Positions 8,850 through 17,576 of a DNA stretch of 64,000 nt are shown here, piece by piece; the stretch's first letter is position 1, and each line of letters begins with the position of its first letter. The translations under genes were made by a program, and so were the position numbers. Below the pieces are notes generated by a model. It was not told the origin of the DNA. It was given only the letters and a program-made list of their open reading frames with translations, and did not search any database. The DNA is from Chloroflexota bacterium (GTDB lineage: Bacteria > Chloroflexota > Dehalococcoidia > FW602-bin16): NCBI GenBank assembly GCA_004297765.1, contig SCTZ01000173.1, positions 1 to 64,000 of the forward strand. The letters run 5' to 3'.

Positions 8850-9905
8850 CTACAGAAACTTGCTAGAGCCCTCCCGCAGCCGCGCTCGCAACTCCGGGAA
8901 GTAGTCCAGCCCCATGGCTGCTCTGACCAGCTCCAACGTGGCCTGGGCCTCCTGGCGCACGCGCAGGGTGCCATGGAAGAGCACATCCTCGACTAGCTCC
9001 GGCTGCTGGTCGAGCTCTCTGCGCCGCTCTCGAATGGGCTCCAGGAAGGCGTTCAGGGCGCGGGCCAGCTTGCGCTTGACCTCCACGTCGCCCACTTGGC
9101 CCAGGCGATAGCGGCGCTTGAGGTCTTCCACCTCGTCCTTGTCCGGATTGAAGATGTCGTGGTAGATGAAGACCGGGTTGCCCTCCACGTGGCCCGGATC
9201 GGTGGCTCGCAGTCGCGTGGGGTCGGTATACATGCCCATCACCTTGCGCTCGACCGTGGTGGCGTCGTCGGAGAGGTAGATAGCGTTGTCCAGGCTCTTG
9301 CTCATCTTGGCCTGACCGTCGGTGCCGACCAGAGTTGGCACTTCGCCGATCAGGGCCTCTGGCTCCGGGAACACCTCACCGTAGAGCGTGTTGAAGCGGC
9401 GGACAAACTCCCGCGCCACCTCCACGTGGCTGGACTGATCCTTGCCGACCGGCACCAGGTTCGCCCGCACCATCAGAATGTCCGCGGCCTGGAGGACCGG
9501 ATAAGACAGCAGTCCCAGCGAAGGAGTGTGGATCTCCAGGTCCCGCATCACATCTTTGAGCGTGGGCACCCGCTGGAGGCGTGGCACGCTGACGAGCATG
9601 CCGAAGAGCAGGTAGAAGACCGTCACCTCGGGCACCATAGATTGCAGGTAGATGTGGCTGGTAGCCGGATCGATGCCGACGCTGAGCTCGTCCAACACCA
9701 GGTTGCGGATGTTGGCAGGCACTTCCCGGATCACGTCCTTCTCCGGGCGGGTGGTGAGGGTGTGCAGGTCGGCCACGATGAAGAAGCATTCGTACTGATC
9801 CTGCAGCCGCACCCTGTTCTCCAGGGTGCCCACGTAGTGCCCTAGATGCAGCTTTCCCGTAGGACGATCGCCGGTAAGTATGCGATTACGGAGAGGTGTC
9901 GCCAT
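8850..9905 (-). CDS. trpS: Tryptophanyl-tRNA synthetase
   Basis: 351 aa, normal length for bacterial TrpRS, a class I aminoacyl-tRNA synthetase that charges tRNA-Trp in the cytoplasm. The HIGH-type motif is in [10 protein letters not shown] near residue 16, and the KMSKS loop is intact in [12 protein letters not shown] near residue 200. Flanking stretches such as [13 protein letters not shown] and YTDPTRLR are typical of the family. ATG 9905 has a good GGGAGAAGG site just upstream. It is monocistronic and converges with the polysaccharide operon. Confidence 0.96.
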   Translation of the reverse strand: MATPLRNRILTGDRPTGKLHLGHYVGTLENRVRLQDQYECFFIVADLHTLTTRPEKDVIREVPANIRNLVLDELSVGIDPATSHIYLQSMVPEVTVFYLLFGMLVSVPRLQRVPTLKDVMRDLEIHTPSLGLLSYPVLQAADILMVRANLVPVGKDQSSHVEVAREFVRRFNTLYGEVFPEPEALIGEVPTLVGTDGQAKMSKSLDNAIYLSDDATTVERKVMGMYTDPTRLRATDPGHVEGNPVFIYHDIFNPDKDEVEDLKRRYRLGQVGDVEVKRKLARALNAFLEPIRERRRELDQQPELVEDVLFHGTLRVRQEAQATLELVRAAMGLDYFPELRARLREGSSKFL

Positions 9906-9974
9906 TTGTATTACCTTCTCCCTGAATCATACCACGCTACCACGGCGGCCCGCAGTGAAGACGATTCTAACCGA

Positions 9975-10258
9975 CTAAGTACGTCGTTCCTCAAGTACGG
10001 CGAACTGGCGACGCTGTTCCCTCTCCCTTTGCGAAGGGAGAGGGTCAGGGTGAGGGTTCAGCCCCTGACGCCGATGGATCGCCGTCCCGGACCAATGAAG
10101 ACCCGGGGGACCCTCACCCTCGCCCTCTCCCTTCGCAAAGGGAGAGGGGATGGCACGCCAGCTATCCCGATGGCATCAAGACCGAAGCCTGCCCACTTGA
10201 TCTTTCCGCTGAAGAACGTCCCTCAAAGGACACCTCACTTGAGGAACGACGCACCAAT
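9975..10258. repeat. MITE-like inverted-repeat element, copy 1
   Basis: The 650-base gap between trpS and glnA is mostly this element. The left end (CGTCGTTCCTCAAGT at 9982-9996) is the reverse complement of the right end (ACTTGAGGAACGACG at 10237-10251). Inside lies a second inverted repeat. CCCTCTCCCTTTGCGAAGGG at 10019 continues to 10057 and is mirrored at 10110-10148, each arm being a hairpin by itself. The same termini occur at 40574-40710. There is no transposase, so it would be a non-autonomous element or structured repeat. Confidence 0.7.
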
Positions 10259-10554
10259 AAGTCCTAACAATACCGGTACCTGGAGCAAGGGGATGGTACA
10301 TCAGCCTTCACAGTGCCTCCGATGGCGCGAGCGTCCCACTTCTGAGGGTATTGTTAGAGACTCTAAGACGCTTCTGAAGAGGACTGTGGCCATCGCCCAA
10401 TCCGGTTTGTGCGCGGGGCACAAAAACATAGCGTCCGTTTTTGTCAATTCTGCTGTAGGCCCCTCGCGGCGGGGCTGGTAAGGTTATTACTGGATGGCAT
10501 GACCCTCTCTTACGCATGCGGGAATTGACGAGGAAAGGATGGTCTACAGTAGAT

Positions 10555-12024
10555 ATGACGCTATCGACGTCAAGTGAGGTCGAAAGCCTGGTAAGGGCGG
10601 GAACCCGCCCGGATGCCAAGTCGGTTATCGAGTTCGCCCGGGAGAAGGGACTGAAGATCGTGGACGTGAAGTTCGTCGATCTCCCCGGCCAGTGGCAGCA
10701 CTTCTCCCTACCGGTCTCCGCGCTGAACGCGGGCTTCTTCAACGATGGGCTGGGCTTCGACGGCTCCAGCATTCGCGGCTTTCAGCAGATTCACGAGAGC
10801 GATATGCTCTTGATTCCGGACCCGACCACGGCTATCGTGGACCCGGTCTGCAAAGTGCCTACCCTCAGTATTATCTGTGACGTGGTGGATCCCATCACGC
10901 ACGCGCGCTACTCGCGTGACCCACGCCACATTGCGCGCAAGGCCGAAGCCTATCTGACCAGCACCGGCATCGCCGAGAAGAGCTACTGGGGACCGGAGCT
11001 GGAATTCTACATCTTCAACGACGTGCGGTTCGACCAGACATCCCACAGCGGCTACTACTTCCTGGATTCGGAAGAGGGCATCTGGAACTCCGGCAAGGAC
11101 GAGGGGCCGAACCTGGGCTACAAGCCGCGCCACAAGGAAGGCTACTTCCCGGTTCCCCCTATCGACAAGATGCAGGATTTGCGCTCCGAGATCATGCTGC
11201 GGCTGATCGAGGCGGGCGTGGACGTCGAGGTGCATCACCACGAGGTCGCCACGGCAGGACAGACCGAGATCGACATGCGCTTCGATACGCTCCTCAAAAT
11301 GGCCGACCAGGTGATGCTTTACAAGTACGTTATCAAGAACGTCTGCTACGAGCGGGGCTATACGGTCACTTTTATGCCGAAGCCGCTCTTCCAGGATAAC
11401 GGTTCGGGCATGCACGTGCATCAGAGCCTGTGGACCAAGGATGCCAACCTCTTCTACGATGTGAACGGCTACTCCATGCTAAGCGACGCCGCCCGCTGGT
11501 ATATCGGCGGTCTGCTGAAGCACGCGCCCGCGCTGCTGGCCTTCGCCGCGCCGACGACCAACTCCTATCGCCGCCTGGTGCCCGGCTACGAGGCGCCCAT
11601 CAACCTGGTCTACTCGGCCCGCAACCGCAGCGCCTGCGTGCGTATTCCGGTCTACTCGTCCAGTCCGAAGGCCAAGCGCATCGAGTTCCGACCACCCGAT
11701 CCGTCGTCCAACCCGTATCTGACCTTCGCCGCGCTGCTGATGGCCGGTCTGGACGGCATTCAGAACAAGATCGAGCCCCCGGCGCCCATCGACAAGGACC
11801 TTTACGAGCTGGAGCCAGAGGAAGCCGCGAAGATCAAGTCCACTCCGGGCTCGCTGGGAGAGGTGCTGGACGCGCTAGAGAAGGATCACGACTTCCTGCT
11901 CAAGGGCGACGTCTTCACACCGGATCTGATCCAGACCTGGATCGAGTACAAGCGCAAAAGAGAGCTGGAGCCCGTGGCTCTGCGCCCGCATCCGTACGAA
12001 TTCTTCCTCTACTACGACATCTAG
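10555..12024 (+). CDS. glnA: Glutamine synthetase type I, beta-like
   Basis: About 489 aa. It makes glutamine from glutamate, ammonia and ATP as a cytoplasmic dodecamer. I prefer ATG 10555 ([10 protein letters not shown]); an in-frame ATG at 10516 would add 13 residues. Visible landmarks are [45 protein letters not shown] and [13 protein letters not shown]. It has the ~25-residue insertion of GSI-beta ([15 protein letters not shown]) and a tyrosine in [10 protein letters not shown] at the place adenylylated in enterobacterial enzymes. This suggests, but does not prove, control by an adenylyltransferase. A second, alpha-type enzyme follows 1 kb downstream. Confidence 0.94.
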   Translation: MTLSTSSEVESLVRAGTRPDAKSVIEFAREKGLKIVDVKFVDLPGQWQHFSLPVSALNAGFFNDGLGFDGSSIRGFQQIHESDMLLIPDPTTAIVDPVCKVPTLSIICDVVDPITHARYSRDPRHIARKAEAYLTSTGIAEKSYWGPELEFYIFNDVRFDQTSHSGYYFLDSEEGIWNSGKDEGPNLGYKPRHKEGYFPVPPIDKMQDLRSEIMLRLIEAGVDVEVHHHEVATAGQTEIDMRFDTLLKMADQVMLYKYVIKNVCYERGYTVTFMPKPLFQDNGSGMHVHQSLWTKDANLFYDVNGYSMLSDAARWYIGGLLKHAPALLAFAAPTTNSYRRLVPGYEAPINLVYSARNRSACVRIPVYSSSPKAKRIEFRPPDPSSNPYLTFAALLMAGLDGIQNKIEPPAPIDKDLYELEPEEAAKIKSTPGSLGEVLDALEKDHDFLLKGDVFTPDLIQTWIEYKRKRELEPVALRPHPYEFFLYYDI

Positions 12025-12049
12025 GACGGATCGGGGGACCTACGCGGAG

Positions 12050-12682
12050 ATGAATGAGATCCAGAGCTCGCTAGACCAGGATCTCTCTGTGAACGGCCGC
12101 GCCTACCCGGCGCAGTCGGACCTTCCGCCGATCGAAGCGAGGACGGGCGCGGAAACGCGCCTCGTCCTCTGCAAGGAGTGCGGCGCAGAGATCACCACCG
12201 CGCGTAACTGCAAATCCAAGCGAGCCGGGCTGTGCCGCGCGTGCTTCCGACGGTCCTACGATCGGGAGTATCGCCACACCCACCGGGAGCGCTATCGACT
12301 GTACGCCCAACGCTATTACCAGACCCACGGTCAACAGCTCCGGCACCAGAACACCGAGCGCAAGCGGGGCTGGCGGGATACGCATCGGGCCGAGTACCGG
12401 GCCTACCAGCGCGAGTACAAGCGCCGCATGCGAGGAACCTTCGTGGACGGTGACCAGCAGGGTCTGCCGGAGCGCTGCACCGACTGCGGCGCTGACATCT
12501 CCCAGAAGTGGGCCACCAAGGCCCGCCGAGCTGGATTCTGCTCGGCGTGCTATGAGCGTCAGACGCGCAGCCGACAGTACCAGCGAGCCAAATCGCGCCG
12601 GGAAAGCCTGGCGGCGGCAACGCGGGACGTCGAGGTGCTGGTCTCGCCACAGCAAGTGCCCACCAACGGGCACGGTGGTTAG
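12050..12682 (+). CDS. Double zinc-ribbon protein of unknown function
   Basis: 210 aa, not recognised as a named family. Two similar zinc-binding units stand at residues ~44-70 (CKECG ... CRACF) and ~142-167 (CTDCG ... CSACY). They are separated by a very basic, Tyr-rich, probably helical stretch with repeats such as HRERYRLYAQRYYQTHG and YRAYQREYKRRM. The pattern suggests nucleic-acid binding. It starts 25 bases after glnA and may be cotranscribed with it, between two glutamine synthetase genes. A role in nitrogen control is only a guess from position. Confidence 0.6.
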   Translation: MNEIQSSLDQDLSVNGRAYPAQSDLPPIEARTGAETRLVLCKECGAEITTARNCKSKRAGLCRACFRRSYDREYRHTHRERYRLYAQRYYQTHGQQLRHQNTERKRGWRDTHRAEYRAYQREYKRRMRGTFVDGDQQGLPERCTDCGADISQKWATKARRAGFCSACYERQTRSRQYQRAKSRRESLAAATRDVEVLVSPQQVPTNGHGG

Positions 12683-12701
12683 CATGAGAGTCTACTGGAT
12701 C

Positions 12702-12731
12702 CTGACTGGCCCGCGTAACCTGTGATATAAT
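12702..12731 (+). promoter_or_regulatory. Likely sigma-70-type promoter for the second glutamine synthetase
   Basis: CTGACT (12702-12707) and TATAAT (12726-12731) are 18 bases apart, in the gap before the alpha-type glutamine synthetase. The implied leader would be about 310 bases and includes the hairpin repeat at 12805-12828. No other promoter is obvious nearer the gene. Confidence 0.5.
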
Positions 12732-12804
12732 ACCGCGCGGTCGACCTCTCCCAGCGGCCGCGCGGGTCGCGATGGTCATTAACAAATGGACGAGGTACAT
12801 CCGC

Positions 12805-12828
12805 GTAGGGGCGCAATTCATTGCGCCC
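12805..12828. repeat. Short dispersed hairpin repeat, copy A
   Basis: GTAGGGGCGCAATTCATTGC continuing to GCCC forms a GGGCGCAAT/ATTGCGCCC hairpin. The same 24 bases recur at 14450-14473 on the other side of the glutamine synthetase gene. It lies in the 5' leader of that gene. Confidence 0.7.
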
Positions 12829-13047
12829 TGGGGGGCGGGGACAGCGCCCGCTCATGTACCATGCTATTTGTTGAAGACACCCATGTCGCCCAGAAAAGGG
12901 GCAAGCACCAAAGCCTCCGCTCTGAAGCGGCATGTCTCTTCTGCCCCCACAAGGCGCGGAGGGTCGAACACCCAGCAAAATCATGTGGAGCTTCCGGTCC
13001 AGCAGCGTTCGCGCGCACCGGATAGTCCACCAAGGAAGGAAGCGTAA

Positions 13048-14406
13048 GTGGTGCTGCGATCCACGCCATCGGAACAGGTTGAAGAGGTCCTACGACGAGC
13101 CGAGAAAGAGAAGGTTCGCTTCATCAATCTCCAATTCACTGATATCGTCGGAATGGTGAAGAGCGTCACCATTCCCATCGAGCAGTTACCCGACTCCATC
13201 GAGCACGGCAAGTGGTTCGACGGATCCTCCATCGAGGGCTTCGCGCGCATCGCTGAGTCAGATATGTACCTGGTCCCCGATCTGTCCACCTTCGCCGTGA
13301 TCCCCTGGGAGCGCGGGGAGAACACCACGGCCCGCGTGATTTGCTCGGTGCACAACCCGAATGGAGAGCCCTTCCCCGGCGATCCGCGGGCCGTGCTGGC
13401 CGCCGTGCTGAAGGAAGCCGAGGAGTTAGGCTATATCTACAACACCGGACCGGAGCTAGAGTTCTTCCTGTTCAAGCCGGACGAGGACGGGCACATCGCG
13501 CCGCTGCCTCACGACCGGGCGGGCTACTTCGACTCCACCACCGACTTGGCCATCCAGGTGCGCAAGGAGATGGTGAACGCGCTCCAGGCCCTGGGCATCA
13601 ACGTAGAGACCAGCCATCATGAGGTAGCCTCCGGCCAGCACGAGATCGACTTTCAATACGACGAGGCCCTCCGTACGGCCGATAACGCGGTCACCTTCCG
13701 CTACGCTCTGAAGGCCGTGGCCCAGGAGCACGGGCTGCACGTGACCTTCATGCCCAAGCCCATCTTTGGCATCGCGGGCAGCGGCATGCACGTGCACCAG
13801 AGTCTGGCCGATAAAGAGACCGGCCGGAACGCCTTCGTGGACGAGAACGACGAGTACGGCCTCTCTGAGATCGCGAAGCAGTTCATCGCCGGTCAACTGG
13901 AGCACGCCAAGGGCATGTGCGCGGTCCTCGCTCCACTGGTGAACTCCTACAAGCGGCTGGTCCCCGGCTATGAGGCGCCGGTCTACATCAGTTGGGCCCG
14001 CGTGAATCGCTCGGCGCTGATTCGCGTGCCTCGCATCAACCCGCGCCAGCGCCAGGCCACACGGCTTGAGCTGCGCTGCCCGGATCCCAGTTGCACGCCC
14101 TATCTGGCCTTCGCCGTGATGCTCAAGTGCGGTCTGGACGGCATCAAGCGCAAGCTGACCGTTCCGGAGCCGGTGGAGGAGAACCTCTACCACTTCGACG
14201 AGAACGAGCTGGCCCGCCGCAACATCAACGTTCTGCCCACGACCCTCTCCGAAGCTCTGGACGAGCTGGAGCGGGACGAGGTTGTCCAGTCGGCCCTGGG
14301 CAGCCACGCCTTCGAGCGTTTCATGGAAGCGAAGCGGCAAGAGTGGAACGACTATCGAATGTACGTCTCCCAGTGGGAGCTGGATCGGTACTTGGAGATC
14401 TTTTAA
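13048..14406 (+). CDS. glnA: Glutamine synthetase type I, alpha-like
   Basis: 452 aa from GTG 13048, behind an AAGGAAGGA site. It has the standard GSI landmarks: [44 protein letters not shown] and VPGYEAPVYISWARVN. Compared with the neighbour at 10555 it lacks the ~25-residue beta insertion, and the adenylylation region reads ENLYHFDENE. That is the alpha pattern, in which control is usually by feedback inhibition rather than adenylylation. Two functionally different glutamine synthetases so close together is notable. It ends just before a long nested inverted repeat. Confidence 0.93.
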   Translation: MVLRSTPSEQVEEVLRRAEKEKVRFINLQFTDIVGMVKSVTIPIEQLPDSIEHGKWFDGSSIEGFARIAESDMYLVPDLSTFAVIPWERGENTTARVICSVHNPNGEPFPGDPRAVLAAVLKEAEELGYIYNTGPELEFFLFKPDEDGHIAPLPHDRAGYFDSTTDLAIQVRKEMVNALQALGINVETSHHEVASGQHEIDFQYDEALRTADNAVTFRYALKAVAQEHGLHVTFMPKPIFGIAGSGMHVHQSLADKETGRNAFVDENDEYGLSEIAKQFIAGQLEHAKGMCAVLAPLVNSYKRLVPGYEAPVYISWARVNRSALIRVPRINPRQRQATRLELRCPDPSCTPYLAFAVMLKCGLDGIKRKLTVPEPVEENLYHFDENELARRNINVLPTTLSEALDELERDEVVQSALGSHAFERFMEAKRQEWNDYRMYVSQWELDRYLEIF

Positions 14407-14413
14407 GCAGTAG

Positions 14414-14770
14414 ACTAATCGGTGCATCCGGCAAGTCCATGTGCCCTACGTAGGGGCGCAATTCATTGCGCCCGGCTGGGTGGGGCTTATGCGTTCTCCG
14501 GCGCGTCACGCCATGCTGCGACCGCCCGGTGAAGCCGTCGGGCTAATCCAACGAAGCCCCCTCGAAGGGGGCTGGGTGCCGTGCTCAGCCGGCTTCTAGC
14601 CGGCTTCGTTGACTCAGCCCGGTGGCTTCAGCCCCGGGTGGGCTGGCCGTGATACGAGGCGCGCGGAGAACGCATAAGCCCTACCCGGCTGGGTGGGGCT
14701 GGGCGTCCTTCCGCCGAAGGACGCCGCCACGGAAGCGCAAATGACTTTGCCGGATGCACCACCAATCGGG
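14414..14770. repeat. Nested inverted-repeat (MITE-like) element filling the glnA-nadE gap
   Basis: Outer arms: TCGGTGCATCCGGCAAGTCC near 14419-14438 is mirrored, with small differences, by GACTTTGCCGGATGCACC near 14743-14760. Inner arms: GGGGCTTATGCGTTCTCCGG near 14483-14502 is mirrored around 14658-14692. Between them are hairpins AGCCCCCTCGAAGGGGGCT and AGCCGGCTTCTAGCCGGCT. It carries one copy of the GGGGCGCAATTC hairpin at 14450. There is no ORF. The right end provides the sequence just before the nadE ribosome binding site. Confidence 0.7.
14450..14473. repeat. Short dispersed hairpin repeat, copy B
   Basis: Identical over 24 bases to the repeat at 12805-12828 and able to form the same GGGCGCAAT/ATTGCGCCC hairpin. 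It sits within the larger nested inverted repeat and may act as a transcript end for the upstream glutamine synthetase. Confidence 0.7.
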
Positions 14771-14778
14771 GAGGTCCC

Positions 14779-15522
14779 ATGAGCAAGCTGTTAGCCGACG
14801 AGATCACCAGATGGATTGCTCGGCGGGTGGACGAAGCCCATAGCGACGGGGTGATGGTGGGGCTGAGTGGCGGGATCGACTCCGCTGTCGTGGCCGTGCT
14901 TGCACAGCGGGCGCTGGGCGAGAACGTTCTGACCCTGATCATGCCGTGTCATAGCGATCCCGCCGACGAGCAAGCAGCACGCCTGGTGGTAGATAAGTTC
15001 GGTCTGAAGATGCTGCGCGTTGAGCTGACCCCGGCCTACGACGCCCTCCTTTCCATCCTGCCCGAGGGCAACGCGCTGGCGAAGGCCAACCTGAAGCCGC
15101 GGCTACGCATGGCCACCCTCTACTACCATGCCAATACCCACAACTATCTGGTGGCGGGCACCGGCAACAAGAGCGAGCTGATGGTGGGCTACTTCACCAA
15201 GTGGGGCGACGGCGGTGTCGACATCCTGCCCATCGGTAGCTTACTCAAGACCCAGGTGCGCGAAGTGGCCCGAGCCATTGATATTCCCCAGGAGATCATC
15301 GATCGTCCCCCCAGCGCGGGGCTCTGGCAGGGGCAGACCGATGAGAGCGAGATGGGCATCAGTTACGCCGATCTGGACCAGGCCATCCTGGCCATGGAGT
15401 CCGCCCAGGACGAGCTGTCCAACGCCCAGGCCCTATCCCGCCTCCGTCAGATGCACGCCCGCTCCCAACACAAGCGTGCGCCAGTGCAAATCTTCGAGCG
15501 GACCGACCCGCAAGCAAAGTAG
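14779..15522 (+). CDS. nadE: NAD+ synthetase, ammonia-dependent type
   Basis: 247 aa, the length of the single-domain enzyme without a glutaminase domain. It amidates deamido-NAD+ to NAD+ with ATP and ammonia in the cytoplasm. The ATP-pyrophosphatase P-loop is intact in GLSGGIDSAVVAVLAQ near residue 30. Typical later motifs are GTGNKSELMVGYFTKWGDGG and PPSAGLWQGQTDESEMG. ATG 14779 follows a GGGAGGT site. Because it uses free ammonia or an unlinked donor, its place next to glutamine synthetase genes fits a nitrogen-assimilation neighbourhood. Confidence 0.95.
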   Translation: MSKLLADEITRWIARRVDEAHSDGVMVGLSGGIDSAVVAVLAQRALGENVLTLIMPCHSDPADEQAARLVVDKFGLKMLRVELTPAYDALLSILPEGNALAKANLKPRLRMATLYYHANTHNYLVAGTGNKSELMVGYFTKWGDGGVDILPIGSLLKTQVREVARAIDIPQEIIDRPPSAGLWQGQTDESEMGISYADLDQAILAMESAQDELSNAQALSRLRQMHARSQHKRAPVQIFERTDPQAK

Positions 15523-15557
15523 CTGCTGGCCTGCTCATAGCTGTGAGAGTCGGTGGT

Positions 15558-15615
15558 ACCTGGGAGCGTCCGCCTGAGGCGAGCGCTCGCGCTCGCCTCA
15601 GGCGGACGCTCTCAG
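15558..15615. repeat. Long palindromic repeat, copy 1
   Basis: TGGGAGCGTCCGCCTGAGGC (from 15561) and its mirror GCCTCAGGCGGACGCT form a near-perfect long hairpin around a GAGCGCTCGCGCTC core. The same arms occur at 31704-31767. It lies between nadE and the convergent PucR-type gene and could end transcription from either side. Confidence 0.75.
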
Positions 15616-15758
15616 AACTCGCCTTCGCGCCCTGCACCGACCGTGATTCATGACCAGGTCTCGATTAGTTGCTGGCCCCGCCACTGTCATGTCCTCTAAC
15701 AGGATTGCATGGTACATGAGCAGGCGCTGTTCCCGCGAGCAGGAGGGGCCAACCGTGC

Positions 15759-17399
15759 TCACACCAGGACGCGGCGGATCTTGAGGGCGAGTTGGAACTG
15801 GAATCGATTCTCCAGATCGCTGAGGTCGAGGCCGGTGAGTTCTTCGATGCGACGCAGGCGGTAGGCCAGGGTGTTGCGATGCAGAAACAGCTCTTCGGCT
15901 GTCTTCTGCAGGCTGCCCTGGCAGGTGAAAAAGGACTCCAGCGTCTTGAGCAGCTCGGAGTCGTGCTTCTGGTCGTAGTCCAGCAGGGGACCCAGGACCT
16001 CGGTGTAGAACTCGGAGAGCTCTTTGCGACCCTTGAGCGGGAAGAGCAGGCGATAGACGCCTAGCTCGGAGAAGTCCGCGCTGCAATCACCGCCGAAGAG
16101 CCCCTGGGCGATGGCCAGGGCCTGCAGCGCCTCGCCCCGGCTGGAGGGAATATCCACCAGGGTGCCGCTTAGACGCCCGACGCCGGCTGAGACCCTGGCG
16201 CCGTTCAAGCGCGCGGACGCGCCGCGTCGGCACTGCTCGATGGCCGTTCGCACCTGGGCTGCGGTCTGATTCTCGGTCAGGCTGTATAAGGCCGTGATGG
16301 AGTCGCTCTTGTCCTGCAGCAGAGCACCCGGCGACCAGCGCAGGATCTCCCCGCGTACGATGCGCAGCATCTTGTCCATGTCATCGTCCGGTCGAACGGC
16401 GACATCGACGGCCTCGTCCAGACGGAAGATCGCCACGATGTAGGCCGAGCCCAGGTTCCAGCCTAGATAGCGTGCGCGGGCCGCCACCTCCTCCGGCTCG
16501 ATGACCGAGCCCGACAGCAACTGGTCCAGAAAGCTGCCGCGCAGGCGGTTCTCGGCCTCCAGGACTGCTCTCTCCTTGGCCAGCTCTAGCGCGCAGGCCG
16601 AGGCCCCGTGCGCTACGCCTAGCCGATCCAGGCTGCTCCACTCCCCCTCGGCGCCGATGGCGGAGAGATAGCCGACAACCTGCCCGCGCACCAGCACGGG
16701 GGAGACCAGCAATCCGAGGCCGCGCCGCCCGAGCGACCAATGCACCGTCGGCGGATCGCTGGAGGCCAACTGCGTTGGCGAGAAATCGTAGCTGCGCCCG
16801 CCCGCCGTATCCGCCAGTAGCTGGAGCAGCGCCTCTTTCTCCAGAGCACCTTGGCCGGAGAGGGCTCTCGGTTCGAAGATCTCGCTTTCCAGAACCACGG
16901 CTTTGCCCAGCAGGTCGGACAGACCTCTGACGATGCCCGCCAGACCCTGCCCTTCGATGGCCAGGGTGGCCAGGGTGCGCTGAATTCTCATGCCCTGACG
17001 GTAGAGCTCCGCCCGTCGCTCGGTGATGGTGCGGGTCACAAAGCTCTCCAGCTCGTTGAGGTTGACGCCGGACGGCAGGGCGAGGATCGGGATATTGCGC
17101 GCGTCCGCCGTGCGGAGGGCTTCGGGAGTAACATCTCCCAGGACGAGCAATCCGGAGACGCCACGCTCCGATAGGCGCTGGACCAGCGCCTCGAAGGGCA
17201 CAGGCGGATCGAGTTGTTGAAGAGACTGAGCGGAGAGCAGCACCAACTCGCCCCCGCGTAGGGAAGGCAGCACCGGCGGGCGCACCCGCAGGGTCGCGGC
17301 CCAGCTCACATCCCGATCCAGGCCGTCTCTGCCGGCTAGCACCACGGTGCCCGCTGGCAGAGCCAGTCTGAAGATCTCTTCCACCGAGACGAACGGCAC
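15759..17399 (-). CDS. PucR/CdaR-type transcriptional regulator
   Basis: About 546 aa from GTG 17399 (VPFVSVEEIFRLAL), chosen because a GAGGGA site and a good promoter sit just upstream; the frame stays open to 17576. Residues ~1-130 match the PucR N-terminal domain and the middle is GAF/GGDEF-like. The C-terminus has the PucR helix-turn-helix (FFTCQGSLQKTAEELFLHRN, TLAYRLRRIEELTG). Such proteins activate purine, sugar-acid or amino-acid use in response to a ligand. The target cannot be told from context, since no catabolic gene adjoins it. Confidence 0.88.
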   Translation of the reverse strand: MPFVSVEEIFRLALPAGTVVLAGRDGLDRDVSWAATLRVRPPVLPSLRGGELVLLSAQSLQQLDPPVPFEALVQRLSERGVSGLLVLGDVTPEALRTADARNIPILALPSGVNLNELESFVTRTITERRAELYRQGMRIQRTLATLAIEGQGLAGIVRGLSDLLGKAVVLESEIFEPRALSGQGALEKEALLQLLADTAGGRSYDFSPTQLASSDPPTVHWSLGRRGLGLLVSPVLVRGQVVGYLSAIGAEGEWSSLDRLGVAHGASACALELAKERAVLEAENRLRGSFLDQLLSGSVIEPEEVAARARYLGWNLGSAYIVAIFRLDEAVDVAVRPDDDMDKMLRIVRGEILRWSPGALLQDKSDSITALYSLTENQTAAQVRTAIEQCRRGASARLNGARVSAGVGRLSGTLVDIPSSRGEALQALAIAQGLFGGDCSADFSELGVYRLLFPLKGRKELSEFYTEVLGPLLDYDQKHDSELLKTLESFFTCQGSLQKTAEELFLHRNTLAYRLRRIEELTGLDLSDLENRFQFQLALKIRRVLV

Positions 17400-17445
17400 G
17401 TTCTTTCCCTCACCACCCACAGTAGACTGATGGCTGTACCCATCC

Positions 17446-17474
17446 GTTATAGTGGATCGGGCGGCGTGGTGCAA
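17446..17474 (-). promoter_or_regulatory. Promoter for the PucR-type regulator gene
   Basis: Read on the minus strand, TTGCAC (17474-17469) and TATAAC (17451-17446) are 17 bases apart. The implied start of transcription, near 17439, is about 40 bases before the preferred GTG start at 17399. It also excludes the longer reading frame as the main product. Confidence 0.65.
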
Positions 17475-17518
17475 GTGGGGGAAGTTTTTCTCAGGTACTA
17501 ACGGGTCATCCGCCGACC

Positions 17519-17546
17519 TTCCGAAACAGCCTGCGCGCCGTATAAT
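17519..17546 (+). promoter_or_regulatory. Possible promoter for the cpaF-like gene
   Basis: A perfect TATAAT at 17541-17546 is preceded 16 bases upstream by a weak TTCCGA. The ATG of the ATPase gene follows 30 bases later, behind an AGAAGGGTAGG site. Confidence 0.45.
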
Positions 17547-17576
17547 GGCGTTAAGATAAGAAGGGTAGGTATCCAT

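Noticed and set aside
9982-10251. Possible CRISPR-like repeats
   Set aside because: The repeats are inverted and nested, not regularly spaced direct repeats, and no cas gene is present. No CRISPR array was seen anywhere in the window.
9846-10481. Plus-strand frame of 211 codons between trpS and glnA
   Set aside because: It is made of the inverted-repeat element. Its translation is repetitive and starts inside trpS.
13456-14427. Minus-strand frame of 323 codons opposite the glutamine synthetase
   Set aside because: It is a typical GC-rich antisense shadow of a highly conserved gene. It has no ribosome binding site or family resemblance.
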